NCBI RefSeq assembly: GCF_000970305.1
Contig: NZ_CP009517.1
Location: 558,001 to 622,000 of the forward strand
Source: Methanosarcina barkeri 3
GTDB taxonomy: Archaea > Halobacteriota > Methanosarcinia > Methanosarcinales > Methanosarcinaceae
Direction: 5' to 3'
Length of the DNA stretch: 64,000 nucleotides
Positions 35,551 through 44,009 of the stretch are shown one piece after another (position 1 is the stretch's first letter; each line of letters begins with the position of its first letter). The position numbers and the translations under genes were made by a program. The notes under the pieces were generated by a model. It searched no databases. It was not told where the DNA came from and saw only the letters and a list, made by a program, of their open reading frames with translations.

Positions 35551-36222
35551 GAGCCAGAACAGTACTCAAGCTATATAATAAATTAAGTAATCAAAGTTCA
35601 ATAGTAAACAATATAAGGTGTAAGTTTCTATTGAATTTGTTTTTTTATAAATATTTTTCTAAACGAAAGACTATTTGTTGTTATTTATTTACTAAAATTT
35701 AAGTATCCTGCTTTTATCTGCAGGAAAGCTTTTTCCGATTTTTACTTAACGAGAAACTCATTTTTTCATCGGATTATAATTATATCAGTGGTCATATTCA
35801 TTACGAAGTTTTCCATCAATAGTTGAAAACTTTCCAAATATGCATTAACCTTTAAATGTATTGACATACATTTTAGATTACGCAAATGATTTTAAAAGGA
35901 TATTTTTCTGGGAGATCTCCTATAACAAAAGTAAGTATATCCGCTGGTTTAAAGAAACCACGGCTGATGGGTGTTTCACTGTTGGAGGGAAGAAAGCTTT
36001 CATTGGAAATGTATGGGCGTTTACTTCAAATGGAGTTAGAATCTCAAAGATTTTTCAGTTACTAAAAATGGGCTAGAAAAATTATACTAAATAATCGAAC
36101 GAAGTATTTGAAAATTACATATTGGTTTAGTGCAGATTGATTTTCTGCAGATTGATTTAACGCAGATTGATTTAACGCAGATTGATTTAGATCTTATTAA
36201 TATTTAAACGGGAGAAATTTTA
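35551..36222. other. Intergenic spacer
   Basis: About 670 bases. A frame from 35861 to 36076 (TTG start) reads in places like protein (YNKSKYIRWFKETTADG, AFTSNGVRISK) and could be a relic, but it has no ribosome site or recognised domain. The right end holds a 15-bp minisatellite. Confidence 0.45.
36132..36191. repeat. Minisatellite, 15 bp x 4
   Basis: Four copies of GCAGATTGATTTAAC, ending about 30 bases upstream of the zinc-ribbon gene pair and so lying in its promoter region. Confidence 0.9.
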
Positions 36223-36363
36223 ATGCCTTTTCTAAAATATTGTCCGGAGTGCCATTCTAAGCTTGAAGATAATCTCTTCGAAAAATTTCAGTATTGTCCT
36301 GTATGTGGGTACTGGACAAGAAAGGAAACTGTAAGACTCGAACCATTAATAATCATGGAGTGA
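36223..36363 (+). CDS. Zinc-ribbon micro-protein (46 aa)
   Basis: ATG with GGGAGAAA upstream opens a 46-codon frame whose product is a complete two-knuckle zinc ribbon: CPEC at residues 8-11 and CPVC at 25-28, with aromatic residues around the knuckles (YCPECHSKL, YCPVCGYWTRK). It ends 7 bases before a second zinc-ribbon gene. Zinc binding is a safe inference; the partner (DNA, RNA or protein) is unknown. Confidence 0.75.
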   Translation: MPFLKYCPECHSKLEDNLFEKFQYCPVCGYWTRKETVRLEPLIIME

Positions 36364-36370
36364 AACCTGG

Positions 36371-36568
36371 ATGTTTGAATCCTCTATAAGGTGTATCCGG
36401 TGTGGCACACCTCTTAAAAAGCAGGTAATTGGTTCTAATGTGTTTTATTACTGTAGAAAATGCGGGTGTACATCTTCGGTTGTTTCTGTCAGTATGTCAT
36501 CTAAAGATGTAACTCGGCCTATAATTAATTTTTTTACTAGACATGCATCCAGAAATAACTCTCAATAA
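36371..36568 (+). CDS. Zinc-ribbon micro-protein (65 aa)
   Basis: A second tiny zinc-ribbon protein directly behind the first: CIRCG at residues 8-12 and CRKCGC at 28-33 form the metal site, followed by a Ser/Val-rich and basic tail. The gap to the upstream gene is 7 bases, so the pair is one operon. The tail (TRPIINFFTRHASRNN) might bind nucleic acid. No family name is assigned. Confidence 0.75.
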   Translation: MFESSIRCIRCGTPLKKQVIGSNVFYYCRKCGCTSSVVSVSMSSKDVTRPIINFFTRHASRNNSQ

Positions 36569-36802
36569 CTGTCGGGATCGATGATTTCCGGTAAGATCAG
36601 TTCAGATCAATTGTCTAAGGAATAACCAGGCAGATTTTACTTTATATTTTATTATTTTGCTTTCTTTGGTTGAAAAAGGTATATTCAAGTGCAAATAGTA
36701 CAGACTGTTCTAATGATCGAACTTAGAAATTCGTATAATAAAATATAAAAAGCAACTCTGAAACTTTGTCCTGACTTCTTGAGTGCTGTCTTCTTGTTTT
36801 AA

Positions 36803-37444
36803 TCAACTAAATATGTTTATTATACCTGTTGATGTAAGTTTTACTGCAAGAGCTGCAAGCAGAAGTCCCATGAGCCTTGTAAAGACCAGCATTCCATTGT
36901 ATCCTATGAATTTATGGATTCTTCTTGAGAAGAGGAAGATGTACAGGCAGAAAATGAAAGTTGATATGATTGATATGAGGATTATTATTTTCTGCTCTAT
37001 ATTTTCTGTACTTCCCATCAGGACAATTACCGTACTGATTGCACCTGGACCTGTAAGAAGAGGTAGGCCTATAGGAAATACCCAGATATCCTCACGTTCC
37101 TGGGACTGAGAAATTTCTTCTTCGGTAATGCTTTCTCTTGAAATTTTGGCATGCATCATATCAAAGGCAATGCTGAAAAGCAGTAGACCTCCTGCAACCC
37201 GCAGTGAGTCAACACTAATACTGAACAGGTCAAGTATGATATTTCCTGCAATTGCAAAAAAAAGGGCAATTGCGCACGCAAGCGTGACTGATTTTTCTGC
37301 AATTTGATTTTTTTCATCATGTGTCATCTTGCTGGTCAGGGAAATGAAAGTTACTACTCCGCTGATTGGGCTGACAACAACAAAAACAGATGTGAATGTG
37401 TAGATAAAAAACCCTATATTTTCAGTCACCATGTCAGTTATCAT
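36803..37444 (-). CDS. MarC family integral membrane protein
   Basis: A 213-residue protein with six hydrophobic segments and the MarC signature: an opening helix (FTSVFVVVSPISGVVTFISL), GGLLLFSIAFDMM and the conserved FPIGLPLLTGPGAISTVIVL. MarC proteins were once linked to drug resistance; their function is unknown. The start is ATG at 37444 or 37432. It is a single gene with an AT-rich promoter. Confidence 0.9.
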   Translation of the reverse strand: MITDMVTENIGFFIYTFTSVFVVVSPISGVVTFISLTSKMTHDEKNQIAEKSVTLACAIALFFAIAGNIILDLFSISVDSLRVAGGLLLFSIAFDMMHAKISRESITEEEISQSQEREDIWVFPIGLPLLTGPGAISTVIVLMGSTENIEQKIIILISIISTFIFCLYIFLFSRRIHKFIGYNGMLVFTRLMGLLLAALAVKLTSTGIINIFS

Positions 37445-37962
37445 CTTTTTATTCCTGCTCTTTTAATACGTTATCACTTATACATATAATTTCCTTTGTT
37501 ATAATATCTACTTCTAGAATTTTATAAAGCTTTCTTTTAAGCCTTTATTTATACTACATGTCTGGTCTGATAATTTATATTTATATATAATTTTATATTG
37601 ATAAATTATTTACTGTGAGTAAAAATTAATTAAATGTGCAGTTTATATGTGTAAGTTTGGAAAATAGTACAAAACAAAGAGTAAACAAAAAACTTCCTGA
37701 AGCTTAAATGAACTCTAAGTAGAATATAGTTAGGTCAAGTAAACGTAATTAAGTTAAACAAAACATAACTAAACCAAGTAAAAAACAACTAAACCAAGTA
37801 AAGCATAACTAAACTAAGTAAAGCATAACTAAATCAAGTAAAGCATAACTAAACCAAGTAAACACAACTAAACCAAATAAAACATAACTAAGTTAAGTAA
37901 AAATATAGCTAAGTCAAGTAAACATTATGAACCCAAATATGGATAGTTAAGGCTGTGATTTT
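37445..37962. other. Spacer dominated by a minisatellite
   Basis: It contains the MarC promoter region (TATATATAATTT-like near 37582) and a 20-bp repeat array that reaches to within 40 bases of the next gene. No other gene is supported. Confidence 0.55.
37731..37925. repeat. Minisatellite, about 20 bp x 9
   Basis: Roughly nine imperfect copies of AACTAAACCAAGTAAAGCAT. Central copies are near-identical; the edges are degenerate. Confidence 0.9.
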
Positions 37963-38172
37963 ATGAATGGGGAAAAAACCGAGAAAAAATTGTTTGAAGA
38001 ACTTAATTTTATCAAAAAGCAACTTGGTGAGATTAAGGAGCATATGGTGGATATAGACAGCCTGCTCACTGCAGAAGAAAAGGAACTGGTATGTAAAAGT
38101 TTTGAAAACGAGGCAAAAGGAAAACTAGTACCTTTAAGCAGATTGGAAGAAATTAGACTTAAAAATATATAA
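37963..38172 (+). CDS. Antitoxin-like small protein without a toxin partner
   Basis: A 69-residue acidic protein. The segment KEHMVDIDSLLTAEEKELVCKSFE, read in pieces, matches small archaeal antitoxins usually paired with RelE/ParE toxins: EHMVDIDSLLT is the typical core and KGKLVPLSRLEEI resembles the toxin-wrapping tail. No toxin ORF follows; only about 125 bases separate it from a convergent gene. It may be an orphan antitoxin or a relic of a lost pair. Confidence 0.55.
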   Translation: MNGEKTEKKLFEELNFIKKQLGEIKEHMVDIDSLLTAEEKELVCKSFENEAKGKLVPLSRLEEIRLKNI

Positions 38173-38296
38173 ATTTTTTATTATTTCTGTACACACGCTA
38201 ACACCAGCTCCTGGTAAAGACAGGTGCTTGCTACCATACTCTTAAACCTTTATATACTTGATTTCTATATTTCCTGGACTTACTTAAAAGAGTATT

Positions 38297-39502
38297 TCAT
38301 CCCAGTCGAAAGATCAGGATCATGAAGCCTAAATAGAGAAGGAGCAGGATAAGTCCTTCGAACCGCTTGACTCTCCAGCCCGTTCGTATAAACAAGAGGA
38401 GCAGAGAGCTCATTATCAGCATAAAAGGTGCTATATAGTAAATACCAAGGTTAGTCGTCGTGATAGGGTGAACAATCCCTGAGCAGCCTAATATCAAAAG
38501 TATATTTGCAATGTTTGACCCTATGACATTTCCAAGAGCAATGCCAGCATAATCGCTTCGGGCTGCTGAGATGGTTACCATGAGTTCGGGAACTGAAGTC
38601 CCAATCGCAACAAGGCTTATTCCTATGAGCGTCTCCGGGACTTCCAGAAGCAGAGCAAAGAAGATTGCCTGTTCGACAAAGTACTTTGCCCCTACTATAA
38701 TTGCAACCCCGCTTGCTATAAGCTTGAAAAATTCTATTAAAAGGCTGACATCGTGAAGGTTTTCTTCTGTAACGTCGACGTCAATCTCTTCATGTTCAGT
38801 CTCAGTTCTCGGTTCGGTTTCCAACTTGGCTACTGATCCATCTTTAATTCTTGTTTCAATCTTTGACTCATTTTCGTTTACCTTTTGAGTCTTTTTTTCA
38901 GTTTTCCAGGTGCTTTTTTTCGTGTCTCCAGAGCTTTGATTTCCTTTTCCGTGTTCATGAACCTGGGGCTTAATTTTCGATTTTAGGTCGAAAAGGTACT
39001 CAAACTTGAGAAAATAAATCATAAAATCTTTAAAATATATATCTTCTTTATGTCTTTTCACTTTATCGAGAAGGAATAAAAGATAGGCAAGATAAAGTAA
39101 AATGAAAATTAATGCTTCCAATCTCGAAATTTTGAAGTCAAGCATAAAAAGAAAGAGGAGAACAGAGGCAAATAGCATTATATAGCCATCCCTTCTCAGC
39201 ATAACCTCTTCAGTTCGGACGTTTGTCAAAAGAGCAGCCGTACTTGCAATCAGGCCTATGTTAGCAATGTTTGATCCGAGTATGTTACCTATAACTATCC
39301 CACTTGCTTGCTGGAAAGATGCTGTTAGTGAGGATGCAAGCTCAGGCACTGACGTGCCCACTGACACAAGAGTCAATCCTATTACAAATTCGGAGACTCC
39401 AAATCTTCTTGCAATCCGGGATGAGGTTAGCACAAAGAGATCTGATCCTTTTACGAGCAATGTGAGCCCGCCAAGAAATATAAAGATATTAATTATAAGC
39501 AC
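38297..39502 (-). CDS. Ca2+/Na+ (CaCA) antiporter
   Basis: A 401-residue exchanger with two inverted halves, each with the alpha-repeat signature: VGTSVPELASSL with GNILGSNIANIGL in the first, and IGTSVPELMVTI with GNVIGSNIANILL in the second. About ten membrane segments are separated by an unusually long hydrophilic loop (about residues 175-250), rich in Lys, Glu and Thr. It should extrude Ca2+ using a Na+ or H+ gradient. Start is GTG. Together with the P-type ATPase near 30 kb it could manage calcium. Confidence 0.93.
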   Translation of the reverse strand: MLIINIFIFLGGLTLLVKGSDLFVLTSSRIARRFGVSEFVIGLTLVSVGTSVPELASSLTASFQQASGIVIGNILGSNIANIGLIASTAALLTNVRTEEVMLRRDGYIMLFASVLLFLFMLDFKISRLEALIFILLYLAYLLFLLDKVKRHKEDIYFKDFMIYFLKFEYLFDLKSKIKPQVHEHGKGNQSSGDTKKSTWKTEKKTQKVNENESKIETRIKDGSVAKLETEPRTETEHEEIDVDVTEENLHDVSLLIEFFKLIASGVAIIVGAKYFVEQAIFFALLLEVPETLIGISLVAIGTSVPELMVTISAARSDYAGIALGNVIGSNIANILLILGCSGIVHPITTTNLGIYYIAPFMLIMSSLLLLFIRTGWRVKRFEGLILLLLYLGFMILIFRLG

Positions 39503-39968
39503 ATTGAAGTGAGAACCCGAGATTTATTTAAATATATCTTAAAACATAAAATTGACCTGAAGTTACTGCTCTGAGATTACTCCGAGATTAATTTGAGGTT
39601 AACTTGAAATTAATTTGAGATTAACTTGAGGTTAACTTGAAATCATTTGAGATTAGTTTAGAATTAATTTGAAAATGATTTGAAATTATTCTAGAAAAGT
39701 TATTTTTAAAAGTACAACACGATGGTTAGTCATTCAAGAATAGTTGATATTTTCGATAGTGTTCACGCATCGCATTTAACTCTCGTTTTCTGCTTTATGT
39801 ACACTTAATTTCCTTTAAGTGGGTAAGCTTGGAAAAGAGGTAACTGAGAAAAACACTTAAAGGCAAAACATCAATCATGTATTAATTCACAACCAAATTA
39901 GGAGATATATCAAAAAAGAAGTAATATAAGGAAATGTATCAAAAAGAAAATAAGTAATATAAAGTACT
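39503..39968. other. Intergenic spacer with degenerate repeat
   Basis: A degenerate array of GAGATTAACTTGAGGTTAACTT-like units spans about 39580-39690. No gene is supported. Confidence 0.55.
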
Positions 39969-40547
39969 TCAAATAAGTCTCAGTTCCATCTCATAACAGT
40001 TTTCTTTCTGGCCACAGATATTTTTTACTTGTTTTACTTTTCGAAAGCCTATCTTTTTGTATAACTGTATTGCAGGAAGATTATTTATATTGACATATAA
40101 GAGAACGGATGATATTCTGTTTACCTTCATCTCTTCAATACTGCCCCTTAACAATCTCTCTGCAAACCCCTTGCCTCTGAAATTTCTGTCAGTTGCAATT
40201 GAGGATATTACTGATTTTTTCTCAAAGCCTTTGAGGGAAAGTGCAGGTTTCAGGTAGTAAACGCAGTAGCCCACAATTTTATCCTTGCTCTTCACAACAT
40301 AAAAAATATTTCTGGAATTCTTCGAATATTTTATGAGTTTTTCCGAGCTTCCGTTTTTAAACCCTTCAGTCTGGATTCTAAGAACTTCAGGAAGCATATA
40401 GTCTTCTATAGAAACAATATCTCCTTTTTCTATTGATTTCCATTTTTTAACCAGCAGATTGCCAGTAGTATCTTGGAGTAGTTTTTTACAACTCATTAAA
40501 TATTTAACTGAGAGGGTGTGAAGTTTTGCAGTACCCATAAAAATCAC
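39969..40547 (-). CDS. GNAT family N-acetyltransferase
   Basis: A 192-residue acetyl-CoA-dependent acetyltransferase. The GNAT core runs from about residue 45: a central strand (SVISSIATDRNFRGKGFAER, with the R-x-x-G-x-G/A acetyl-CoA loop RNFRGKGFA), then LLYVNINNLPAIQLYKKIGF, the usual motif-B end. The substrate may be a protein N-terminus, as in RimI-like enzymes. The first 40 residues are an extension; ATG at 40538 (MGTAKLH) is another start. A decayed tandem copy lies 640 bases upstream. Confidence 0.88.
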   Translation of the reverse strand: MIFMGTAKLHTLSVKYLMSCKKLLQDTTGNLLVKKWKSIEKGDIVSIEDYMLPEVLRIQTEGFKNGSSEKLIKYSKNSRNIFYVVKSKDKIVGYCVYYLKPALSLKGFEKKSVISSIATDRNFRGKGFAERLLRGSIEEMKVNRISSVLLYVNINNLPAIQLYKKIGFRKVKQVKNICGQKENCYEMELRLI

Positions 40548-41187
40548 TCTTGGGTAAGGCTGTTGGTAAAGTTATCTTTCTAAAGTTTACGGTTTCAAAC
40601 CATTAAAAACTTCCTACTTTTTGTGATAAAATTCCCAGCAGTCAAGTAACCATGTGCGTCTTAGAAAATTCGGTTTTTATTTAAATCTATCTTATACCAA
40701 AAATACAAATTGTCATATTGAGGAAAAAAGGCTAGGTAAAACTCAAGATTATTACCTTACAAAAAGAACTTTTGAATAAAATCAGTTCACACTGTACTAA
40801 AATACTTATTTTGGGGACTTGTATCAAAAAGTTCTAGAAGAGTTTGTAAGATTTATTGAGCTTAAGGAATGATAGAGTTTAAGGATGATATAGAAGGAGG
40901 TAGGCATAAAGAATGAGTGAGAATGATAGAGAATGAGTGAGAATTATAGAAAAGGAGAGAGAATTATATAAAAGGAGAGGGAATTATAGAAAAGGATAAA
41001 GAATGGTAGAAAATGGGATAGAATGATAGAAAAATAGTGAGAATGATAGAAAATAAATGAGAATGATATAAGATAAATGAGAATGATATAAAAGAAATGA
41101 GAATGATAGAAAAGGAGTGAGAATGATAGAGAAATAATGATGGAGAAGGAATGAGAAAATTTAAGAAATGGTAAAAAGACATGAGAA
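40548..41187. repeat. Spacer with an expanded degenerate tandem array
   Basis: From about 40895 to 41165 the DNA is a degenerate array of GAATGATAGAAAATGAGTGA-like units of 17-18 bases, ending 20 bases before the stop of the decayed GNAT copy. The frames it opens on the minus strand are repeat artefacts. The left 300 bases hold the GNAT promoter and nothing else recognised. Confidence 0.75.
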
Positions 41188-41757
41188 TTAAAGAATCCTT
41201 GGTTCCATTTCATAACATATCTCTTTTGGACCGCATATGTCTTTTACTTCTTTAATTTTCTTGAAATCCATTTTTTCGTATAACCTTATGGCAGGAAGGT
41301 TTTCCGTATTCATATAATAAAATAGAAGATATTCCGTTTAATCTCATTTTCTTGACGCTTTTTTTTAATAATTTTTCTCCATACTGTTCTCTTCTAAATT
41401 CTTATAGTCGAAATTGAATAAGTTACGGATTTTTTCTTAAAATCCTTTGGGATAGAACAGGCTTTAAATAATATATGCAGTAACTTACAACCTGATCCTG
41501 ACTTTTTATTACATAAAAAATCTTTTTCATTCTTTTTGAATATCGTTTAACACCATTACGGCTTTTGTTCCAAATCCTTCGGTCTAGATTCTTATAATTT
41601 CAGGAAGCATTGAATCCTCTATGGACACAATATTTTCTTTTTCTATCTGACCCCATCTTATAAACAGATTAATTATTATATCCTATCAATCTCTCTAGAC
41701 TCGTTACATATACGTTTAACGCAAACTGAATTTTTGTCAGACCTATGAAAATTACTT
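41188..41757 (-). pseudogene. Decayed tandem copy of the GNAT acetyltransferase gene
   Basis: Conceptual translation in several frames follows the intact neighbour almost end to end: the start region (VIFIG versus MIFMG), KRYSKRMKKIFYVIKSQDQV, SYCIYYLKPVLS, then LLYEYGKPSCHKVIRKNG-type and, in one frame, NLPAIRLYEKMDFKKIKEV and EICYEMEPRIL. It carries several frameshifts and stops, including TAG where the neighbour has CAG (IRI-stop-TEGF). It is a relic of tandem duplication. Confidence 0.85.
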
Positions 41758-41982
41758 TTAAGCGAATATAGCAATTTACGAACTTACTCCTGAACTGTTT
41801 TCTAGATTCTGTGTCCGATGAATTGAGTTTTATGCTTCTGAACAAATATATGAATGTTTTTTGATTCCATGTCTTCAGGAACACTCACAGTTTTTGAAGT
41901 GGAACTTTAGATCTGAAGTTTAAAGTAAGTAAATTTTAAATTATCTTTCAGGATGAGAAGGCTTTAAAGTCCTTTTTTATAT

Positions 41983-42408
41983 TCACTTTTCAATCTTCTC
42001 TTCCGGAACAGTTGTTAACCTGGAGTGCTTGACTCCTTTTAAACTTAAAATTTTTTCAGTAAGTTCTGTTATTTTTTCCCCTTCTCCCTGTAGAATTATT
42101 ACCTCAAAACAAGAATTCGGCTCAACATGGACGCGCACTGAAGAATTTATCAGATCCATATTTTCGTGTTGAATACTTGCCAGGGTGCTAGCTACTCCTT
42201 TTTTTGAGCAATCATATACAATAGAAATCGTTGCAACTCTTTTGCCCTTGATTTGCTGCATCCACTCATAGTGCTGGTTATATGTCCTTATGGCATCTCT
42301 TATCCCTTCTGACCGAGAGGAATACCCTCTCTTTAAAAGAGTTTTATCAAACTTGTCCAGAAGTTCCCCAGGTAGGGAAACCCCTATTCTCATAAGCTTT
42401 CTTTCCAT
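41983..42408 (-). CDS. nikR: NikR-family nickel-responsive regulator with an altered metal site
   Basis: A 141-residue regulator with an N-terminal ribbon-helix-helix (MRIGVSLPGELLDKFDKTLL, GYSSRSEGIRDAIR) and a C-terminal ACT-like domain. Of the four nickel ligands of E. coli NikR (His76, His87, His89, Cys95), the counterparts of His76 (SIQHENMD, His81), His89 (RVHVE, His94) and Cys95 (NSCFEV, Cys100) remain, but the His87 position is Arg92. Metal preference or affinity may therefore differ. It probably represses nickel uptake genes; none are adjacent. Confidence 0.85.
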   Translation of the reverse strand: MERKLMRIGVSLPGELLDKFDKTLLKRGYSSRSEGIRDAIRTYNQHYEWMQQIKGKRVATISIVYDCSKKGVASTLASIQHENMDLINSSVRVHVEPNSCFEVIILQGEGEKITELTEKILSLKGVKHSRLTTVPEEKIEK

Positions 42409-43007
42409 ACACCCCTCCCGAAAACAAAAATTCTCTGCTAAGCACTATTCCACACATCCGGTTGTAAAACTCAACAGAACACTTGGCAGAAAAAATTAAT
42501 AGTCGATCCCCAATTCTCCACTGCGGTTCCGAGAACTATATCCTAATATTTTATTGTAATTTTGTTGCATAAATAGTAATCGAAAGACATATGAAATACG
42601 AGAAAGTTAACTATACTTAGAAATTGGTTAGACTCAAAGTGTTAGGACAGAACTTTTCCTGCGGGAACCTCGGCTTTTGTCCGGGCAATTTGCAGGAAGA
42701 GAGCACTCCTACAAAAGTTAGTGATCACCGTAAGTATAAAGTAAAACAGTTTTACCTGCTTATTCTTCATGCCAGTTATTTGCTAAAAATAAGTTTCAAG
42801 GTCGAATGGTATCGATTCTTGTATGTTTTTTGTAAAACCGCAATTTTTTATAAGTATTCATAAGATCGGCAGTAACCTAGCAGATTCCCAAAAAGCTTAT
42901 TAAAGGCAGAGTTCTATAGCGTGAAACACATTTACGTTGAATTAGCTGACAATGAATAACTTTCTTGCTTATCAATTTAGTTTATTCAAAAAAAAGAGTT
43001 GAAAATT
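42409..43007. other. Spacer between NikR and FKBP genes
   Basis: About 600 bases. A less AT-rich island at 42650-42720 can form a hairpin (TCCTGC...GCAGGA) and is the only notable part. A frame opening at TTG 42624 has no ribosome site and is not supported. Confidence 0.45.
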
Positions 43008-43772
43008 ATGGCAATCCAGAAAGGCGATTTCATAACATTGAACTACACAGGTAAGTTCGAAGATGGTAGAATTTTCGATACAACAGACGAAGAACTTGCA
43101 AAAAAGGAAGATATCTTTAACCCGCATGGACTTTATGGTGGGGACATTGTTATTGTCGGAGCAGGTCATACTATTGAAGGCCTTGATGAAGATCTTGAGG
43201 GAAAGGAAGTCGGTTACAGCGGAAATGTTGTAATCCCTCCGGAAAAGGCTTTTGGTCCTGGCAATCCCAAACTTGTAGAAACTATTTCTATCACGAAACT
43301 AAAAGACCGAAATGTTCACCCTGGCCTCCCTGTTGAGGTAGATGGTAGAAGAGGAGTTATCAGCAGAGTTATAGGCCGTAGGGTCACTGTAGACTTTAAC
43401 AGCCCTCTTGCGGGCAAGACCGTCACTTATGAGTACACCATTGAGAAAGTAATTGAGACTGCAGTTGAGAAAATTCAAGGTCTTCTTGCTCTCTATACCG
43501 GCCTCAGAGATCTGGAAGTAGAGACTGCTGACGGCGTTGCTAAGATTTATATTCCAACAGGTCTCACTTTCAACCAGCGCTGGCTCATGGCAAAGAACAG
43601 GGTTGCATCCGAACTTTTCAAGTATGCTGACTTAAAGGAAGTCCAGTTCATTGAAAAGATTACAGCCGAATCCGAAACTCTGATACCAGCCGAGCCCGAA
43701 GCTAAAGCCGAAGAGGAATCTAAAGCTGAGGCTGAATCCGAAACAGAGGAATCATCAGAGCCGGAAGTCTGA
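43008..43772 (+). CDS. FKBP-type peptidyl-prolyl isomerase (long archaeal type)
   Basis: A 254-residue archaeal FKBP/SlyD-like chaperone. The FKBP core (residues 4-90, LNYTGKFEDGRIFDTT and GAGHTIEGLDEDLEGKEVGY) is interrupted by an IF chaperone insert (about 95-140, RGVISRVIGRRVTVDFNSPLAGKTV). A C-terminal domain of the long archaeal type (GLTFNQRWLMAKNRVASELF) follows, then an acidic Glu/Ala/Ser tail. ATG at 43008 is chosen over an in-frame TTG nine bases upstream. It helps protein folding in the cytoplasm. A hairpin terminator follows. Confidence 0.93.
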   Translation: MAIQKGDFITLNYTGKFEDGRIFDTTDEELAKKEDIFNPHGLYGGDIVIVGAGHTIEGLDEDLEGKEVGYSGNVVIPPEKAFGPGNPKLVETISITKLKDRNVHPGLPVEVDGRRGVISRVIGRRVTVDFNSPLAGKTVTYEYTIEKVIETAVEKIQGLLALYTGLRDLEVETADGVAKIYIPTGLTFNQRWLMAKNRVASELFKYADLKEVQFIEKITAESETLIPAEPEAKAEEESKAEAESETEESSEPEV

Positions 43773-43797
43773 TATCAGCTTTTAATTGTTCATAGAG

Positions 43798-43830
43798 GCG
43801 AAGAGTTCTTTCTCTTCGCAAATTTTATAT
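43798..43830 (+). terminator. Hairpin after the FKBP gene
   Basis: GCGAAGAG and CTCTTCGC form a perfect 8-bp stem with a TTCTTT loop, then AAATTTTAT. A terminator is likely. Confidence 0.6.
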
Positions 43831-43924
43831 ACCATAATTGGGTTTGTTGTATACGCTTACCGGAATCTTATGGTAAGCTGTACCGTTTCCTTTGCGGAAG
43901 CTGTAAGACTAATTCTTTCAACTT

Positions 43925-44009
43925 GCTGAGGTAGCCCAGCGGACCACGGCGCCGGTCTTGAAAACCGGTAGCGCCTCGCGCTACGGGAGTTCGAATCTCC
44001 CCCTCAGCG
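43925..44009 (+). tRNA. tRNA-Ser (anticodon UGA)
   Basis: A complete class II tRNA. The acceptor stem is GCTGAGG/CCTCAGC with discriminator G; the anticodon arm CCGGT-CTTGAAA-ACCGG gives anticodon TGA; a long variable arm follows (GCGC/GCGC pairing), then the T-arm GGGAG-TTCGAAT-CTCCC. Anticodon and long variable arm both indicate serine. There is no intron, and CCA is not fully encoded. It forms the left edge of a very AT-rich, gene-poor stretch. Confidence 0.95.

Noticed and set aside
35861-36076. 71-codon frame with patches that read like protein.
   Set aside because: No ribosome site or recognised domain; kept only as a possible relic in the spacer entry.
40944-41213. Two overlapping minus-strand frames rich in Phe/Ser/His/Ile.
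   Set aside because: Both are translations of the degenerate GAATGATAGA array next to the GNAT relic.
42656-42700. A GGCTTTTGTCCGGGCAATTTG-like segment upstream of FKBP resembles one upstream of mch (near 53366), suggesting a shared RNA or operator.
   Set aside because: About 18 of 22 bases match, but with 64 kb of sequence this many near-matches are expected by chance, and the flanks and folds do not agree.
42624-42863. 79-codon frame upstream of the FKBP gene.
   Set aside because: TTG start with no ribosome site; second half is AT-driven low-quality sequence.
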